Shown piece after piece: positions 8,753 through 17,070 of a DNA stretch of 24,094 nucleotides. Numbering within the stretch: the stretch's first letter is position 1; each line of letters starts with the position of its first letter. Below the pieces are notes generated by a model. The model was not told where the DNA came from and did not search any database. It saw nothing but the letters and a program-made list of their open reading frames with translations. Source of the DNA: GCA-2733415 sp964635575 (GTDB lineage Bacteria > Bacteroidota > Bacteroidia > Flavobacteriales > Flavobacteriaceae); the NCBI GenBank assembly GCA_964635575.1, contig CAZWNY010000026.1:1-24094 (forward strand). The letters are read 5' to 3'. A program made the position numbers and the translations under genes.

Positions 8753-9451
8753 TTAGTTTCTACAAAAACATGGGTTTTTACCAAAAGTGTACGTTAAAGT
8801 AGCTCCTGTAAATACATACCAATCATTGCTGTTAAGGTTTCCGAATTTAAGAGATTCGAACTCTTTTTTATTACCCACAGGGTTGCTTCCATCTAAATTA
8901 TCGGTAAATGTGTATTTTGCTGTAATTTCAAACGCAAGAATAAATCGTCTGTTTATTGCTGTTTTTATTCCTATTGTCATTGGTATTGCTAAAGCAATGT
9001 GTGTGTTGTAACGCTCAATAATATTTTCATCGTTTAATGCGAGTGCGTCATAATTTAAGTAACTTAGGCCTGTAAACAGGTATGGTGTTGCTTTTACAAA
9101 TTTACGTTTAATACTATGTAAGTCAAAATCTAAAAAGGTAAACTCTAGTCCTGCAGTAATTTCTTTTACGGTGTTTTCAAATTTATAATTTCTAAGTTTA
9201 CGGCGAGAATCTGTAGATTCGTTATCGTTTTCACTAATTGTTGCATAGGTTGCTGATATTCTCCAGCTGTGTCTTTTACTTTTATTCCATTTATACAACA
9301 GTCCAAAGGCGATATCATTTGGGCTAATAAAATTTTCAGATCCTACATCTGTAATTCCGTTTGTGCCGCCAAAGTAAATACCTGCTTCGTGTATTTGTGA
9401 AAAAGCAGTTGTAGCAATTAGTAATAGGTATATTTTAAGTAAACGAAACAT
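8753..9451 (-). CDS. DUF6089-type outer-membrane beta-barrel protein
   Basis: This is a 232-residue predicted outer-membrane protein. It has a signal peptide (MFRLLKIYLLLIATTAFSQ) followed by alternating-hydrophobicity strands, for example 'HEAGIYFGGTNGITDVG' and 'HSWRISATYATIS', typical of a small barrel of the OmpA-N/PorT-like kind. It ends with a cysteine-bearing tail (NPCFCRN), which I recall from the DUF6089 family that sits before uppS in flavobacteria. I chose the ATG at 9451 over one at 9496: the later start gives a clean signal peptide, and the promoter at 9474-9503 would begin transcription downstream of 9496. The function is unknown. The neighbours suggest an envelope-assembly role. 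Confidence 0.85.
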   Translation of the reverse strand: MFRLLKIYLLLIATTAFSQIHEAGIYFGGTNGITDVGSENFISPNDIAFGLLYKWNKSKRHSWRISATYATISENDNESTDSRRKLRNYKFENTVKEITAGLEFTFLDFDLHSIKRKFVKATPYLFTGLSYLNYDALALNDENIIERYNTHIALAIPMTIGIKTAINRRFILAFEITAKYTFTDNLDGSNPVGNKKEFESLKFGNLNSNDWYVFTGATLTYTFGKNPCFCRN

Positions 9452-9473
9452 CGTGTATATTTTTACAAGTTTG

Positions 9474-9503
9474 CAAATATATAAAATTGAAAGCATTATT
9501 CAA
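9474..9503 (-). promoter_or_regulatory. Promoter of the DUF6089-uppS-bamA-ompH genes
   Basis: On the minus strand a TTG (9503-9501) and the exact -7 box TATATTTG (9481-9474) are separated by 19 bases, within the flavobacterial consensus spacing. Transcription would begin near 9467, about 16 bases before the ATG at 9451. This is the best complete promoter in the window and would let the envelope genes be expressed independently of nadK. Confidence 0.65.
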
Positions 9504-9510
9504 TTTTATA
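9480..9510. promoter_or_regulatory. 12-bp inverted repeat across the promoter spacer (possible operator)
   Basis: TATAAAATTGAA (9480-9491) and TTCAATTTTATA (9499-9510) are perfect inverted repeats with a 7-base spacer. The palindrome covers the -33 TTG and reaches the first bases of the -7 box. It could be an operator for a dimeric repressor or simply an RNA hairpin of the nadK transcript. Confidence 0.45.
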
Positions 9511-9573
9511 CGCTATCTATAAAACTGTTTTTTGTAGTTTTTATTGTTTATCTCTAAATTTGAAAAAGAGTAA

Positions 9574-10464
9574 TTAAAATTTATTTCTTTTATCTTTACC
9601 CCAAAGCATTTTTTCTCTAAGGGTTTTTAAGAAACTATTATTGTTTGGTATTAGCATTTTAATTTGAAATGGTGCTTTTTTTATAATAAGTTCGGTTTCA
9701 TTTTTAACGGTTATACTGCGTCCGTCTAATGAAACTAGATAAGTTTCTTCTCTACTATTAACAGCTAATTTTACGACAGTTGTTTCTGGCACAATTAACG
9801 GGCGCATATTTAAGTTATGTGGTGCAATAGGCGTTAACACGAAACTTTTTGCATGTGGTGTTATTATTGGGCCGCCACAGCTTAATGAATATCCTGTAGA
9901 TCCTGTTGCTGTTGATATTATTAAACCGTCTGACCAATAGGATGTTAAAAACTCATCATCTAATTGTGTATTTACTGTAATCATAGATGTGGTATTTTTT
10001 CTGCTAATGGTAATTTCATTTAATGCAAAATTAAATTCCTCATTAAAATTGGGTATTTTGGTATTACTTTGCAAGGCAAGTAAATTTCGTTCTGAAATGG
10101 TGTATTCTTTGTTATTAATTTTTTTTAAAACCGCACTAATTTCATCTTTTTGTACGGTTGCTAAAAAACCTAACTTTCCTACATTAATTCCTATTATAGG
10201 AATACCTGATTTTCTAATGTAATTAATGGCTCGTAAAATTGTACCATCTCCACCGATACTAATAAAAAAATTAAACGATACATTCAAATCTTTATGCGAC
10301 AAAAAGGTTAAATATTTTTTTGACGAAATTTTTTCAATGTGTTTGGCACATTCTTCTTCTATATAAATTTTTGTTTTATATTTTTCTAACTCATCTAACA
10401 GGTGTGTAACGTATTTTTTGGGGAAATGATGATTAAATTGACCAAATAAAGCTATTTTTTTCAT
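9574..10464 (-). CDS. nadK: NAD kinase
   Basis: NadK phosphorylates NAD to NADP using ATP and is the only route to NADP. The 296-residue cytosolic protein shows the GGDGT motif at residues 71-75, the NE pair at 149-150, and the YWSDGLIISTATGSTGYS segment (about 176-193) that binds the dinucleotide. Length and motif order are standard. It starts 2 bp after the stop of a CBS-domain gene, so the two are certainly co-transcribed. A spacer of 122 bp with its own promoter separates it from the downstream envelope genes. Confidence 0.97.
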   Translation of the reverse strand: MKKIALFGQFNHHFPKKYVTHLLDELEKYKTKIYIEEECAKHIEKISSKKYLTFLSHKDLNVSFNFFISIGGDGTILRAINYIRKSGIPIIGINVGKLGFLATVQKDEISAVLKKINNKEYTISERNLLALQSNTKIPNFNEEFNFALNEITISRKNTTSMITVNTQLDDEFLTSYWSDGLIISTATGSTGYSLSCGGPIITPHAKSFVLTPIAPHNLNMRPLIVPETTVVKLAVNSREETYLVSLDGRSITVKNETELIIKKAPFQIKMLIPNNNSFLKTLREKMLWGKDKRNKF

Positions 10465-10466
10465 GA

Positions 10467-11120
10467 TTATATGTTTAAATATTTCTGTAAATAATCCGAT
10501 CTTTCTTTTAATTCTTTCATATAACTATCTTCTTCATGTCCTATAATAATTGTATAACCATACCTTCTAAAGGTTTGCATAATTGCCGACAAGCCTTTTT
10601 CGCTAATTTTTAAAGTAATTTGAACGGTATCCGCATCATAGTGGCTAATAAAAATGCCTAATAGTTTTCCTTCGTTTGATTCTACTATTTGTGCAACTTC
10701 ACTAAAAGAATAATCCTGTATTGGTTTTTCAATAATTAAAATAGCTCCTAGTTCATAAAAAAAAGGGGTTTCATTAAATAACGAAATAACATCTTTAAGT
10801 TCATAATATCCTACATAATTTCCATCTTTTAAAACAGGCATGATATTGGTGCTGTGTTTTGAAAATGCTTCTAAAACATCTAACCAATTGGTATTTTGAG
10901 TAACAAAAAAATGCTCAATAATGTATTGATATTCTTTAATTAACTTATTACCTTCAATACAATGTGTATCATTTTCAGAAATACAACCTATATAGGTATC
11001 GTTTTCTAAAACAGGAATATGTGAATAAGTAAGTTGTGTAAACAACTCTTGTGCAACCGAAATTTTATGGGTTACCGCTATAGGTTTTACATCGTTAATT
11101 ATGTACTCTAAAAGATTCAT
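10467..11120 (-). CDS. CBS-domain protein (AcuB-like), possible partner of NadK
   Basis: The protein has 217 residues when started at the ATG at 11120; a TTG 21 bases upstream is a weaker choice. Two CBS motifs form the N-terminal half (about 1-120; 'SHIPVLENDTYIGCISE' and 'NIMPVLKDGNYVGYYELKDV'). The C-terminal part (about 130-200; 'LGIFISHYDADTVQITLKIS') resembles the ACT-like domain of AcuB proteins. CBS pairs usually bind adenosine nucleotides such as AMP, ATP or SAM. The gene lies 2 bp before nadK, so it may sense adenylate or pyridine-nucleotide state, but this is inferred from position. It diverges from pdxJ across 77 bp. Confidence 0.85.
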   Translation of the reverse strand: MNLLEYIINDVKPIAVTHKISVAQELFTQLTYSHIPVLENDTYIGCISENDTHCIEGNKLIKEYQYIIEHFFVTQNTNWLDVLEAFSKHSTNIMPVLKDGNYVGYYELKDVISLFNETPFFYELGAILIIEKPIQDYSFSEVAQIVESNEGKLLGIFISHYDADTVQITLKISEKGLSAIMQTFRRYGYTIIIGHEEDSYMKELKERSDYLQKYLNI

Positions 11121-11167
11121 TACAGTTATTTTATACTGCAAATTAATTAAATTATAGTAATTAGCTT

Positions 11168-11175
11168 TAAATTTG
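11168..11175 (+). promoter_or_regulatory. Candidate -7 box for pdxJ
   Basis: TAAATTTG matches TAnnTTTG and ends 22 bases before the pdxJ ATG. No TTG lies at the proper -33 distance. On the other strand a near-match (TTAATTTG, 11146-11139) could serve the CBS gene. Confidence 0.35.
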
Positions 11176-11197
11176 CGCTTCTAATTTAATTTAAAAG

Positions 11198-11911
11198 ATG
11201 ACAAAACTAAGCGTAAACATAAATAAAATAGCCACATTAAGAAACTCTAGAGGTGGTAATATGCCAAATTTATTAAAAGTAGCTGCTGATATTGAGCGCT
11301 TTGGAGCAGAAGGAATAACCGTACATCCACGACCAGATGAACGACATATACGTTATCAGGATACGCGCGATTTAACAAAAATAGTTGCTACCGAGTTTAA
11401 TGTAGAAGGTAATCCTATAAAAAGTTTTATAAATTTGGTACTAGAAACCAAACCTACTCAAGTAACTTTAGTTCCTGATTCGGTAAATGTAATAACGTCA
11501 AACGCAGGTTGGAATACGCTTAAAAACCACGATTTTTTAGTAGATGTTATTACTGAGTTTAAACGAAATAATATTAGAACTTCCGTTTTTGTAGATCCTA
11601 ATTTAAAAATGATTGAAGGCGCAAAAAAAATTGGAGCCGATCGTATTGAATTATACACCGAAAATTTTGCTTCTGAATATAAAAAAGGTAACGAAAAAGC
11701 TATTTTACCATATATTGAATGTGCCGTTTTAGGAAATCAGCTAGGGTTAGGCATAAATGCAGGACACGATTTAAGTTTACATAATTTACATTTTTTTAAA
11801 CAAAATATTCCTGATTTATTAGAGGTTTCGATTGGACACGCATTAATTTCAGAAGCGTTATATTTAGGTTTAGAAAAAGTAGTACAATTGTATTTAAAGG
11901 CTTTAAAATAG
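11198..11911 (+). CDS. pdxJ: Pyridoxine 5'-phosphate synthase
   Basis: PdxJ condenses 1-deoxy-D-xylulose 5-phosphate with 3-amino-2-oxopropyl phosphate to make pyridoxine 5'-phosphate, the last ring-forming step of DXP-dependent vitamin B6 synthesis. The 237-residue TIM barrel begins with VNINKIATLRNSRGG and carries HPRPDERH (His43, Arg45, His50), Glu70 and the GINAGHDLSLHNL segment with His190. These match the catalytic His, Glu and His of the family. The length is normal. It has an ATG start and stands alone on the plus strand, divergent from the CBS/nadK genes and convergent with the DUF58 gene. Confidence 0.97.
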   Translation: MTKLSVNINKIATLRNSRGGNMPNLLKVAADIERFGAEGITVHPRPDERHIRYQDTRDLTKIVATEFNVEGNPIKSFINLVLETKPTQVTLVPDSVNVITSNAGWNTLKNHDFLVDVITEFKRNNIRTSVFVDPNLKMIEGAKKIGADRIELYTENFASEYKKGNEKAILPYIECAVLGNQLGLGINAGHDLSLHNLHFFKQNIPDLLEVSIGHALISEALYLGLEKVVQLYLKALK

Positions 11912-11974
11912 AGTGTATATTTTTTTTAATAACCTCTTAATTTAAAACACTTTCTAAATACACATAGCCAAAAA

Positions 11975-13306
11975 TCAAATAAATCCTTTTGCTTTAAACT
12001 CAAGGTATTTATTAATTACATTTACGGTTAATTCTTTTGGTTTTGTTAAAATAGCATGAATACCTCTATTTTGTAATTCTTTTACAATCAATCGTTTTTC
12101 GTAAATGAATTTTTCGGCAATCGTTTTGTGATATACATCTTGTAAATTTTCTGTGTTTGCAGTAATTAATGCATCTAATTCCGTATTTTCAAAGAAAACA
12201 ACCACTAATAAGTGTTGCTTTGCAATGGCTTTTAAGAATGGTAATTGGCGCTTCATTGCACTTATATGCTCAAAATTGGTGTATAAAACTAGTAAACTTC
12301 GATGTGTTATTTTACGTTTAATTACGGCATACAGCAATCCGAAATCAGCATCTACAAACTGTGTATCAATGTTGTACAAGGTTTCATTAATGACATTTAA
12401 ATGCGTTTTTTTATTGCTAGCAGGAACTATATTTTTCACCGATTTTGAAAAGGTAAGCATTCCTGCTTTGTCGTTTTTTCGCAAAGCGATATTAGAAAAA
12501 GCCAAGGTAGCATTAATTGCATAGTCCAATAATTTCAATTTTTCAAAAGGCATTTTCATGACTCTTCCTACATCAATAATAGAATAAATAGGTTGCGATT
12601 TTTCGTCTTGATATTGGTTTATCATCAATTGCGCTCGTTTTGCAGTTGCTTTCCAGTTTATGGTTCGTACATCGTTTCCTGCAGTATATTCTTTAATTTG
12701 CTCAAACTCCATTGTATTTCCAATTTTTCGGATTTTTTTCAAGCCAAATTCTGTTAAACGATTGCTCATTGCCAAAAATTCGTATTTTTTCATTTGAATA
12801 TAAGAAGGATATACGCTAACCATTGCTGCATCATCAAATTTATATTTTTTTGAAATTATTTTTAATGGAGATGATACAAAAGCGTTCAATTTTCCAAAAT
12901 GATATTCGCCTCGTTCCACAGGTCTAACAGCATATTCAAAATCGTGCTTCTCTCCTATTTTTATTGAAGTTACATACTCAAAATTTCGTTTTTGAAACTG
13001 CGCAGGAAGTTCATCAATCACTTTTACTTCTATTAAAAACGGGTATCTATTTTCAAGTGAAATTGGCACAGGATTATCATCAGAATTAGAAAATTTTTCG
13101 GATAATAAACGTCTTGCTTTGAGTCCGTTTTTAAATCGAAATAGTATAATGATATCGAGAAAAAACAAAGCAAAAAGAAATGTAAACAAAACCCATGAAA
13201 CGGTGTATATTACTGGAAACCAAAATGATAGCAAAAAAAACCCTGCAATTAGTGCAATTGCCTGAAAAAACCGTTCGTGTATGTATAATTCTTTAATTAA
13301 ATTCAT
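11975..13306 (-). CDS. DUF58 domain-containing protein
   Basis: The product has 443 residues. Two hydrophobic segments near the N-terminus (about 13-33 and 35-56) anchor it in the membrane, followed by a beta-rich region. The DUF58 signature comes next (EYTAGNDVRTINWKATAKR, about residues 208-226). After it a von Willebrand A-like fold opens with 'YSIIDVGRVMKMPF', which holds part of a MIDAS-like metal site. DUF58 proteins are nearly always coded next to MoxR ATPases and are thought to be their partners in folding or activating other proteins. This gene begins 26 bp after the MoxR stop and ends the cluster. I see no convincing terminator in the 63 bp that separate it from the convergent pdxJ. 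Confidence 0.93.
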   Translation of the reverse strand: MNLIKELYIHERFFQAIALIAGFFLLSFWFPVIYTVSWVLFTFLFALFFLDIIILFRFKNGLKARRLLSEKFSNSDDNPVPISLENRYPFLIEVKVIDELPAQFQKRNFEYVTSIKIGEKHDFEYAVRPVERGEYHFGKLNAFVSSPLKIISKKYKFDDAAMVSVYPSYIQMKKYEFLAMSNRLTEFGLKKIRKIGNTMEFEQIKEYTAGNDVRTINWKATAKRAQLMINQYQDEKSQPIYSIIDVGRVMKMPFEKLKLLDYAINATLAFSNIALRKNDKAGMLTFSKSVKNIVPASNKKTHLNVINETLYNIDTQFVDADFGLLYAVIKRKITHRSLLVLYTNFEHISAMKRQLPFLKAIAKQHLLVVVFFENTELDALITANTENLQDVYHKTIAEKFIYEKRLIVKELQNRGIHAILTKPKELTVNVINKYLEFKAKGFI

Positions 13307-13332
13307 TTGTTGAGTTGTCGTCTATTTTTTTA

Positions 13333-14340
13333 TTATCTCGGCACTTCTACAGATTGCACAATCATATCAATTACTTTATCGGTTGTAACGCCTTCCATTT
13401 CACGTTCTGGAGTTAAAATAATACGATGACGCAATACTGGAAATAATACTTTTTTAATGTCTTCTGGAATTACAAAATCTCGTCCGTTTATTGCTGCATA
13501 CGCTTTTGACGAATTTAAAATTGCAATACTTGCTCTTGGCGATGCTCCGAGATATAAATGTGGATGATTTCTTGTTTTATGAATAATTTCAGCAATGTAT
13601 TTCATCACTTTTTCTTCTACAACAACATCTTGAATCTTACTCTTGTAATTCAACAAATCTTTTTCAGTAAGTACTGGCTTTATCAGTGTTTGTGGTAAAA
13701 CTCCTTTTCTTTTATGATGTGTTTGAATAATCAATATTTCTTCTTCTAATGACGGATAACCAACATCAATTTTAAACAAAAAACGGTCTAATTGCGCTTC
13801 TGGCAATGCATACGTACCTTCTTGTTCTATTGGGTTTTGAGTTCCAAGAACCATAAATGGATTTCCCATTTTATAGGTTTTTCCGTCAACGGTTGCTTGA
13901 CGTTCTTCCATTACTTCAAACAATGCAGATTGCGTTTTTGCTGGCGCACGATTAATTTCATCAATTAAAATAAAATTTGAAAAAATAGGACCTTTTTTAA
14001 ATTCAAATTCTGATGTTTTCATATTTAAAATGGAAGTTCCTAAAATATCGGAAGGCATTAAATCTGGTGTAAATTGAATGCGACTAAAACCTGTTTCAAT
14101 CGTTTTTGATAACAATTTTGCTGTAATTGTTTTTGCAACTCCTGGAACGCCTTCAATAAGCACGTGTCCGTTTGAAAGTAAGGCTACTAATAATAGATCC
14201 ATAAAGTTTTCTTGCCCTATAATTATTTTTGACAATTCTGCCTTAATCTGCTCAACGGCAGTTTTTAATTTACTTAAATCTATGCGGCTTTCAAAATTCA
14301 AATTTTGATCTTTGGGCGCTGTATTTTCTTGATTTTCCAT
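13333..14340 (-). CDS. MoxR-family AAA+ ATPase
   Basis: This is a 335-residue cytosolic AAA+ ATPase. Visible parts are Walker A GVPGVAKT (64-71), Walker B LIDEIN (125-130), sensor 1 GTQNP (166-170) and EAQLDRF with the likely arginine finger at 186, followed by a C-terminal lid (GASPRASIAIL). MoxR ATPases act as chaperones, typically inserting cofactors or activating complexes together with VWA or DUF58 partners. It starts 10 bp after the DUF4350 stop and is followed 26 bp later by its DUF58 partner, so the three are one transcription unit. Confidence 0.95.
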   Translation of the reverse strand: MENQENTAPKDQNLNFESRIDLSKLKTAVEQIKAELSKIIIGQENFMDLLLVALLSNGHVLIEGVPGVAKTITAKLLSKTIETGFSRIQFTPDLMPSDILGTSILNMKTSEFEFKKGPIFSNFILIDEINRAPAKTQSALFEVMEERQATVDGKTYKMGNPFMVLGTQNPIEQEGTYALPEAQLDRFLFKIDVGYPSLEEEILIIQTHHKRKGVLPQTLIKPVLTEKDLLNYKSKIQDVVVEEKVMKYIAEIIHKTRNHPHLYLGASPRASIAILNSSKAYAAINGRDFVIPEDIKKVLFPVLRHRIILTPEREMEGVTTDKVIDMIVQSVEVPR

Positions 14341-14350
14341 GTTTTGATAC

Positions 14351-15547
14351 TTATTTTACTACGTTTTTAAACTTCTCAATTAAGGTGTTTAATTCTAATA
14401 ATTCTTCTTTGGTTACGGTGTTTTTTAAATGTATGGCATTACAATATTCAAATAATTTCTGAATTTCATCTACTGATTTTCCACTGCGTGATGCAACCTT
14501 TTTATAGAATGTAGCGTCTATTTTTTGAGTTGAAATCCGAAATTTTAGTCGTATAAAATCTAATAAATAACTAATTTTATGTTCCGCAATATTTTTATGT
14601 TCCGATTTTTCGTAATACATATTGGCAATAACTCGTGTAAATGCTAATGTTTGATTTTTTAAAGGTGTAATTACAGGAATATATCGTTGTTTTCGTTTTC
14701 CTTCAAAAACAATAAAAAACAACACACCAATAAGTACGGTATAATATGCCCATTTTAAATTCGGATTAGCCAATAAATATTGTATTTTCGATACCATTTT
14801 GGTTTTTCCTGTTTTGTAATATTCGTCCCAAAAAATAGGTTTATCGGTGTTTATGTAAGATAAAACGGCTGCTGTATGCTTATTATTATCTTCTTTTAGC
14901 AAATAGTAATTGGTAAACAGTTCTGGAAAAGTATGAAGATAAAAATTTCCTTTTCCATGTTTATATTTTATAAAATTAACACCTTCATCTGTGCGATCAT
15001 TATTTTTACTTAGATAGCCTGTTTTTCCTAAAACAGTAGTTTTTAGTGTATCAATTTCTGTAAAAGTATGATTTAAAAAATCTCTGTCAAATGTATATTT
15101 TGTTGTTGATAAATTTTTATTTATCAGTTTAAAAAATACTTTTTCATCAAAATTTGAGGTCAATAATGGCTTGGTTTTTAAATTAAGCATATCAATATTG
15201 GATCCGTGTGTAGAAATAAAAATATCGTTTCCTCGTGCTACAAATTTTAGCATTCTGTTAAATTCTGCATCACCAAAATTTATGGCATCATCAATAAATA
15301 TATAGGTTCCTTGCTTGGTAGTGTCTTCTAAAAAAATGTATGGCGAAATTTTAACATCTTCAATGTCATCTGTATTTAAAAGCGTACTGAGTTCCTTGCG
15401 CAACACGTAAGTTCCGTAAGGAATTTTATGTTTTTTCGCATAACTCGGAAACCAATTTAAAGGCGTTTTTTTGCTACTTTCATAGAAGATAATTGCCAAA
15501 ACTAGCAAGAAAAATAATCCTAGATATATTTTAATGTTTTTATCCAA
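14351..15547 (-). CDS. DUF4350 domain-containing membrane protein
   Basis: The product has 398 residues. A transmembrane anchor (about 7-22) is followed by 'NWFPSYAKKHKIPYGTYVLRKEL' (31-53), an extracytoplasmic GldG-like/DUF4350 domain (about 35-260), a second transmembrane helix (266-281), and a basic cytosolic tail of about 115 residues. The start codon is TTG at 15547. An in-frame TAA lies 21 bases upstream, no ATG occurs between the two, and a later start would lose the membrane anchor. It is a regular member of MoxR/DUF58 clusters in Bacteroidota. The molecular function is unknown. Confidence 0.88.
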   Translation of the reverse strand: MDKNIKIYLGLFFLLVLAIIFYESSKKTPLNWFPSYAKKHKIPYGTYVLRKELSTLLNTDDIEDVKISPYIFLEDTTKQGTYIFIDDAINFGDAEFNRMLKFVARGNDIFISTHGSNIDMLNLKTKPLLTSNFDEKVFFKLINKNLSTTKYTFDRDFLNHTFTEIDTLKTTVLGKTGYLSKNNDRTDEGVNFIKYKHGKGNFYLHTFPELFTNYYLLKEDNNKHTAAVLSYINTDKPIFWDEYYKTGKTKMVSKIQYLLANPNLKWAYYTVLIGVLFFIVFEGKRKQRYIPVITPLKNQTLAFTRVIANMYYEKSEHKNIAEHKISYLLDFIRLKFRISTQKIDATFYKKVASRSGKSVDEIQKLFEYCNAIHLKNTVTKEELLELNTLIEKFKNVVK

Positions 15548-15583
15548 ATTACTTGATATTCTTGGTTAAAGGTTTGTTCATCT

Positions 15584-16112
15584 TTAAAAAGTTTTTATCA
15601 CAGTTCTAAAATCATTAAAATTTGTGGCTGCTTTTTCAAATTCAAATTCGTTTATTTCAAAATTTCCGTACCAAACAAAGTCGTATAAATGTGTTAACTT
15701 TTTAAACTTTAAACACAACTTTTCCTCTTTTATTTCATTACTATAATCTTCATTTGTTTTTTGTGGTTCCCATTCAATCAATTCATTTTCTTGCAACTTC
15801 TGTAAAGTTAATAAGTAATAATAGCGAACTGCCAATCGGTACTTTTTTTGTGCTATTGCTTTTTCGATGAGTTTTGAAATGTCTTTGTTTTTAATTATTT
15901 CTTCATCTTCAGTTAATATTATAGTGGCTTTTTCTGTTTTTCCAGAAATAATGGTGTTCATATCTACTTTCAAGAAAAATTTAATCAGGAGAATTAATAT
16001 AATCAAAAGAATTAAATAGGGAACTATTTTAAATATCCAAATCATAATTCCAACTGCTTTTTCAACACCAAAAAGCCATGATAACAGTTTAGAAAATAAG
16101 CGCTTAAACCAA
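15584..16112 (-). CDS. DUF4129 domain-containing membrane protein (5' part lost in the assembly gap)
   Basis: An open frame of 175 codons runs without a stop from the edge of the N run to the TAA at 15584. Reading from the edge it begins WFKRLFSKLLSWLFG and continues into 'IWIFKIVPYLILLIILILL', a transmembrane helix. A cytosolic C-terminal domain follows with 'AVRYYYLLTLQKLQENELIEW' and 'FVWYGNFEINEFEFEKA', the signature of the DUF4129 family (called transglutaminase-associated in some proteins). The Met at 16045 is internal and is not the start. From family size I infer that roughly 60-100 N-terminal residues, including a signal or anchor segment, are missing in the gap. Confidence 0.85.
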
Positions 16113-16212
16113 NNNNNNNNNNNNNNNNNNNNNNNNNNNNNNNNNNNNNNNNNNNNNNNNNNNNNNNNNNNNNNNNNNNNNNNNNNNNNNNNNNNNNNNN
16201 NNNNNNNNNNNN
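16113..16212. other. Assembly gap of 100 N
   Basis: Exactly 100 N, the conventional placeholder for a scaffold gap of unknown length. It removes the 3' end of the membrane-protein gene and the 5' end of the DUF4129 gene. A frame that can be drawn through the gap is an artefact. Confidence 0.98.
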
Positions 16213-17006
16213 GTAATTAAAGTAATGGATGATAATAAAAATTGACCAACGTATGAAAGTATTGTTAGTAATAAATAAATTGGATCTGAAAACAGACTAA
16301 AAACGGCAGTTGGGTCACTATTAGAAACGCCAATTCCCATTTGTACAAATTGATAAATTAGTGCTGGAACGGCAAAAATTTGTCCTAAAACTCCTATTAA
16401 AATACCTACAACAAGTAAAACTCCAAAGGTTTCCCACCAATGGTTTTTAATTAATGTAAAACAGTAAGATATTGTGTCTCCAACGTTTTTATCTTCAAAT
16501 ACTAAAATTGATGCGCCAAGACTTAAAATTACTCCAATCCAAACTCCTGGAAGAACACATAGCATTGCACCAAACATTATCATTATCATCATCAAAAAAT
16601 AATATCCTAAAAACTTCCAAAAATTTTGTTTCACATTAGCAATAATTTCACTTCTATTAACAGTTCCTTTATTGTCTATATAACTTTTGATATAATACAA
16701 AGAAGTCATTTTCATTAATACATAAAACACCAATCCAGACAACATTGCCAACAACACGTATGCCATTGCTTCTAATCCAGATACTGGAAAAGATGACGAA
16801 AGATTTTCTTCTGTAAAATCACTCATCATTCCTCCTAAAGAGCGTATATATAGTGCCATTACAACAATAAAAACAATTGCTGCTGGAGCTGAAATTCGTA
16901 TAATAGTTCCAAAATATCCTTTCCAGTTTTCTCTTACAAACTTAAAAGCATCAGTAATAATTGTGCCTAAGTCGCGTGTTTTTTTAAATTCGATAGTGTT
17001 TTCCAT
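16213..17006 (-). CDS. Polytopic membrane protein of the SpoIIM/MoxR cluster (3' end lost in the gap)
   Basis: 264 codons are visible from the ATG at 17006 to the gap. The N-terminus is a short soluble segment (MENTIEFKKTRDLGTIITDAF) followed by about five or six hydrophobic helices (about 34-53, 82-105, 135-170, 193-220, 245-264). It resembles the multi-pass proteins annotated as DUF4013-like or glycerophosphodiester phosphodiesterase membrane-domain proteins in flavobacterial MoxR clusters. I infer that about 30-40 C-terminal residues are missing. It lies 64 bp after the SpoIIM-like gene. The function is unknown. Confidence 0.8.
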
Positions 17007-17070
17007 AGTTTTGTTGTTTATTTTTTTATAAATCGTATTTTGTTAATTATCTGGTTTTTATTTTTTCAAC

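Noticed and set aside
11912..11974. GTGTAT/ATACAC pair between pdxJ and the DUF58 gene
   Set aside because: The loop is too long for a terminator and no compact stem was found.
16104..17006. A 300-residue reading frame through the N run
   Set aside because: The last part is unknown residues plus two codons on the far side of a gap of unknown length; only 16213-17006 is real sequence of this gene.
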